Assembly (NCBI GenBank): GCA_050013055.1
Contig: JBEKGC010000502.1
Location: 1 to 8,187 of the forward strand
DNA: 8,187 nucleotides
Origin: Palsa-504 sp050013055
Lineage (GTDB): Bacteria > Actinomycetota > Actinomycetes > Streptosporangiales > Streptosporangiaceae
Reading direction: 5' to 3'
Position numbers and translations under genes: made by a program. The notes beneath the pieces are model-generated. The model worked only from the letters and a program-made list of their open reading frames with translations, ran no database searches and was not told the origin of the DNA. Every line of letters starts with the position of its first letter. The stretch's first letter is position 1. This document shows positions 6,090 through 8,187 of this stretch, in pieces.

Positions 6090-6388
6090 ACTGGCGGAAG
6101 AGCAGCTACAGCGGAGATAATAGCGGCAACTGTATAGAAGTTGCCGATACCGGTAACCGCGTACTCGTCCGCGATACCAAGGAAAGCCAAAGTCTTATCC
6201 TCCGGTTTTCGCCAGACGCATGGCGTAGGTTTTCCGAACAGGTGAAGGGCTCGTTACCGTCCGAACCTCAGGGGCACTCTCGCGTACGGGAGTGCCCCCT
6301 TTGCTGTGGGCGGCATCGGGCACGTGGTGATGTCAACATTGCGAAACGTGGAAAACAGCTCATCATTAGTCCATGGTCACAACGGTAA
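6086..6388 (+). CDS. DUF397 protein with abnormal C-terminal extension
   Basis: Residues 1-53 are a standard DUF397 domain: NWRKSSYSGDNSGNCIEVA (2-20), VLVRDTKE (26-33) and FSPDAWRRFSEQVK (41-54). DUF397 proteins are the small partners of Scr1-type regulators and are normally about 60-70 residues, ending soon after the VK. Here the frame continues for some 46 more residues to a TAA at 6386-6388 and passes through a strong hairpin terminator (6271-6298), so the usual stop appears to have been lost. The ATG at 6086 overlaps the regulator's TGA by four bases; an ATG at 6074 in the same frame is an alternative that adds four residues. The tail is odd, with Cys-rich and basic stretches. The domain call is firm; whether the extension is made is doubtful. 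Confidence 0.88.
   Translation: MNWRKSSYSGDNSGNCIEVADTGNRVLVRDTKESQSLILRFSPDAWRRFSEQVKGSLPSEPQGHSRVRECPLCCGRHRARGDVNIAKRGKQLIISPWSQR
6271..6305 (+). terminator. Strong rho-independent terminator inside the DUF397 frame
   Basis: GGGGCACTCTCG (6271-6282) pairs with CGGGAGTGCCCC (6287-6298) as a 12-bp stem with one G-T pair and a CGTA loop, followed by CTTTGCTGT. It would end the regulator/DUF397 transcript. It lies inside the open DUF397 frame and encodes part of its extension, implying that the original stop codon lay upstream of about 6270. Confidence 0.8.
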
Positions 6389-6910
6389 TCGCCATCTACG
6401 GCGCTGTTGTCGCAACAGCATCGACACTGCTAGGAGCCTGGTATTTCGTGCGTAGCGGACCTAGCTTGCAAGCTCGGGCAAGTGTCGATACAGTGGCAAT
6501 CAGGAGAAGAAATCGACAAAGAGTAGGATGACATCAGCCGCATTCTACTCCAAGTTTGGAATACCGGCCGCGCCGAGGTAACCGTACAAATTACTTATCT
6601 ATCGATTAATTATGACAACCATGTTCACGGCTTTCCTCGTGAAGGCTCAGAATTTATCGGCGACAAAGGCGGATTGCGGATTGGGATTGATGGCCCCGAA
6701 GTGCCGATCAGGATTCCGGGACACTCCGGAGAATCTTGGATCATTGCGGGTGGTTTCGATATTCAATCCGTACCACCATTCACGTCGGCTACATTGAGCA
6801 TATGGCTTTTTGTGGGCGGCAGGCGCATAGTTAAGGTTCCAGTGGAGGATGGCTCATATCGGAGGATCAAACACCGGTACATTCTCAAGCCTGTATCGTC
6901 TCGGGAATAG
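6373..6910 (+). pseudogene. Frameshifted single-span membrane protein
   Basis: Translation from the ATG at 6373 gives one N-terminal membrane segment, VIAIYGAVVATASTLLGAWYF (5-25), then SLQARASVDTVAI, and stops at TGA 6529-6531 after 52 residues. The shifted frame from 6527 to TAG 6908-6910 continues as a plausible soluble domain: DDISRILLQVWNTGRAEVTV and later SGESWIIAGGFDIQSVPP. Removing one G from the GG at 6526-6527 restores a single frame of about 178 residues. The combination of an N-terminal anchor and an 'LLxVWNTGRAxxTV' beta-rich domain resembles small uncharacterised actinobacterial proteins. No catalytic motif is seen. It follows the DUF397 terminator, and the local sequence is unusually AT-rich. 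A real mutation or a sequencing error could explain the shift; the domain function is unknown. Confidence 0.7.
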
Positions 6911-6995
6911 CACTAGTCAAGTGTTCGGATGTCACAGCTACGCCGGTAATCCGGCCGCGCTGGCCGCGCAGCTCCCGGCCAGGCCGCCACCGTTA

Positions 6996-7009
6996 CCCCT
7001 AGCTAGGGG
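6996..7009. repeat. Perfect 14-bp palindrome CCCCTAGCTAGGGG
   Basis: All 14 bases are self-complementary around AGCT. It contains two CTAG tetramers, normally rare in bacterial DNA. Candidates are a regulator site or the footprint of a mobile element. It does not lie near an obvious promoter. Confidence 0.6.
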
Positions 7010-7041
7010 ACTGTCGGCGGCGCGAGAGAGCGCTTAGAACG

Positions 7042-7058
7042 GCCCAGGGGACCTGGGC
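7042..7058. repeat. Short hairpin GCCCAGG/CCTGGGC
   Basis: A perfect 7-bp stem (7042-7048 with 7052-7058) has a 3-base loop. It overlaps a GGCTAGCC palindrome at 7056-7063. No T-run follows on either strand, so a terminator role is unclear. Confidence 0.4.
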
Positions 7059-7288
7059 TAGCCAGGGATACTCCCGGCGGCTATAAGAGGCTGTTAGCCG
7101 CACTAGCGCCGTCCGCTACCTGAGCACTCCAGCCCGTCCGCACGGTCTTCTCGCCGGATTTCGGCCGAACGGGCCGTGGCTGTACTGCCCATCCACCTCT
7201 CACGCTCCACAGCGAGCGTTCTCCTTAAGCGTTACCTTCTCTCGCGATTCGGTTCCCGCTTAGGCGGTACCACGCGAACCCGTGGGAC

Positions 7289-7309
7289 CGCGCCGTCAAT
7301 GAAGGCGCG
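7289..7309 (-). terminator. Weak hairpin downstream of the Uma2 gene
   Basis: CGCGCC (7289-7294) and GGCGCG (7304-7309) form a 6-bp stem with a 9-base loop, about 10 bases past the minus-strand stop of the Uma2-like gene. The stem is short and there is no T-run. Confidence 0.3.
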
Positions 7310-7318
7310 TCGGAGGCC

Positions 7319-7927
7319 TCAGAGGTCAAGCAGCGACGCCGGATCGAACGAGACGGAGAACGGCTTGTCTGCGGCGATATCCGCGGCTAGCTCGGTCCCG
7401 GCGACCGCGGAAGGACCGGGAAGGTATCCGTTCTCACCGAGCGTCAGGATCTGCACCTTCGGATCGGGTGAGTGCTCGACGATCCAGTACTGGGGAATTC
7501 CCAACAACGCATACTCGCGGACCTTACGCACGCGGTCGGTTCGCTCGCTGCTGCTGCCTGGTGAGATGACTTCAGAAACGAGCAGAAGTTCGCTGCCGGG
7601 GATCACCTTCGGTGTCTCGGCCAGGATCACGGAGCGGGCGGTATCGTGCGGGATCACGAAGATGCCGGGCTTGCGGATCCCGGCCGGGGTGCTGATCTCC
7701 CACTCCCCGCCCTCGCATACGATCACCGCCGATCCGGCACGGGCCGCCGCGTCCTCGATGATCCTGGAAAGGTTCCGCAGCACCCAGTTGTGCCGGGAGC
7801 TTGCCGCCACTTCAACCAGCCATCCGTCCTCGAGTTCAAAGCTCTTACCGTCCTCGGAAAGTTCGTGAAGATCGAGGATCGTGTAGGGACCGAACCCCAC
7901 ATCCTCGGTCATGCCGTGAACGCGCAT
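7319..7927 (-). CDS. Uma2/DUF820-family nuclease-like protein, catalytic Asp replaced
   Basis: This 202-residue protein belongs to the Uma2 (DUF820) family of PD-(D/E)XK-fold putative endonucleases, which are abundant in cyanobacteria and actinomycetes and mostly of unknown biological role. Family landmarks in order are FELEDGWLVEV (30-40, Glu31), GIRKPGIFVIP (83-93), LLLVSEVISPGSSS (114-127, Glu119) and RKVREYALLGIPQYWIVE (134-151, Lys135). In most members the second landmark reads RxPDVxVV, with the catalytic Asp; here the position is Gly88 (codon GGC, one base from GAC). The fold is probably kept but activity is doubtful. The ATG at 7927 is chosen because GAAGGGG (minus strand, 7936-7942) sits eight bases upstream; a longer frame to 8014 would add an atypical leader. 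Confidence 0.92.
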   Translation of the reverse strand: MRVHGMTEDVGFGPYTILDLHELSEDGKSFELEDGWLVEVAASSRHNWVLRNLSRIIEDAAARAGSAVIVCEGGEWEISTPAGIRKPGIFVIPHDTARSVILAETPKVIPGSELLLVSEVISPGSSSERTDRVRKVREYALLGIPQYWIVEHSPDPKVQILTLGENGYLPGPSAVAGTELAADIAADKPFSVSFDPASLLDL

Positions 7928-7950
7928 GGCTCTCACCCCTTCAAGGATCG

Positions 7951-7956
7951 ATGGTA
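7951..7956 (-). promoter_or_regulatory. Probable -10 element of the Uma2-like gene
   Basis: On the minus strand TACCAT matches TAnnnT. It would start transcription near 7944, leaving a short leader of about 17 bases that holds the GAAGGGG ribosome site. No good -35 was found. Confidence 0.4.
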
Positions 7957-8140
7957 TCCCGCAGGCAGGCGCACAGGGCCAGGCCGCCGTGGTGAGGGAG
8001 TGTCTGCCCACCACTACGCCGTTCGTGACCGCCGCCTACCGTCAGAAGGCACCGGCATGAGACCGGCGGCGGCGGACCGCGACAATGACTGTGTTCCTAC
8101 CTGAGCGACATCAGCGCCGCGGAAGCCCTGGGGAGAGATC

Positions 8141-8187
8141 ATGGCCGTGCGTCCTTCTGCCCCCTCGGTGTCGGCGCTGCGGGCCCG
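8141..8187 (+). CDS. Start of an unidentified gene, cut by the window edge
   Basis: An ATG at 8141 is preceded by a good ribosome site, GGGGAGAG (8130-8137), three bases before the start. The visible translation is MAVRPSAPSVSALRA and remains open at the right edge. Too little is present to name a family. It is divergent from the Uma2-like gene, with about 210 bases between the two starts. A tiny frame at 8057-8104 (15 codons) in between is probably chance. Confidence 0.55.
   Translation, partial: MAVRPSAPSVSALRA

Larger units (their letters stand above)
6911..7318. other. Gene-free stretch with CTAG-rich palindromes
   Basis: No frame here reads like a protein on either strand. The plus-strand frame opening at 7176 continues as antisense of the Uma2 gene. 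The main structure is a cluster of short palindromes: CCCCTAGCTAGGGG (6996-7009), GCCCAGG/CCTGGGC (7042-7058) and GGCTAGCC (7056-7063). A weak GC hairpin at 7289-7309 may end the minus-strand Uma2 transcript. No tRNA or integration site was recognised. Confidence 0.5.

Noticed and set aside
6911..7318. tRNA gene or attachment site in the gene-free stretch
   Set aside because: The hairpins do not form a cloverleaf, and no T-arm or CCA-type end was found.
7176..7868. Plus-strand frame of 230 codons over the Uma2-like gene
   Set aside because: It is antisense to the Uma2-like protein, whose landmarks are clear, and has no domain of its own.
6977..7988. 12-bp direct repeat GGCCAGGCCGCC at 6977-6988 and 7977-7988, around the Uma2-like gene
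   Set aside because: It is short and entirely G/C apart from one A, so chance is likely in this genome. No integrase or inverted termini accompany it.
8057..8104. 15-codon frame starting ATG before the right-edge gene
   Set aside because: It has no ribosome site and no conserved feature; probably chance.

Overview
The window comes from a high-GC actinomycete. Most of it is about 70% G+C by eye. The families present also point there: a LacI regulator ending in a RESCG-type tail, a Scr1-type XRE regulator (DUF5753) followed by a DUF397 protein, a Methyltransf_19 fragment, and a Uma2/DUF820 protein. Two genes look leaderless, which is common in actinomycetes. A genus cannot be named from this sequence. 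No rRNA, tRNA, CRISPR array, intact transposase or integrase was seen.

Layout from the left. Positions 1-339 hold no convincing complete gene; there is a possible decayed coding tail and a promoter with a LacI-type operator. A LacI-family repressor follows (340-1437, +). Next is a multi-pass membrane protein with a long Gly/Tyr/Gln/Pro repeat tail (1571-2626, +). It converges through a perfect 13-bp hairpin on a large FAD-dependent dehydrogenase (2711-4405, -). This left block looks like ordinary chromosomal sequence.

The block from about 4430 to 7318 looks like accessory DNA. A methyltransferase gene (4460, +) keeps only its first ~90 codons and runs tail-to-tail into a truncated small minus-strand gene; the junction lies near 4717-4730. 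That small gene and the one upstream of it (4917-5123, -) overlap by 8 bp and look like paralogues. Divergent from them is a Scr1-like regulator (5259-6089, +), overlapped by 4 bp by a DUF397 protein. The DUF397 gene seems to have lost its normal stop and now reads through its own terminator hairpin. A membrane-anchored protein gene with a single-base frameshift follows (6373-6910, +). G+C content falls clearly across this block. A ~400-bp stretch rich in CTAG palindromes (6911-7318) has no gene.

On the right, a Uma2-family nuclease-like protein (7319-7927, -) carries Gly where the family's catalytic Asp is expected. A new gene begins at 8141 (+) and runs off the window.

How the genes may work together: the Scr1-like/DUF397 pair is the recognisable regulatory module, in the arrangement described as toxin-antitoxin-like in Streptomyces. 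The divergent paralogous small-gene pair may belong to the same cassette. Several neighbours are broken (methyltransferase, DUF397 stop, frameshifted membrane protein, Uma2 active site), so the region appears to be an accessory island in decay.
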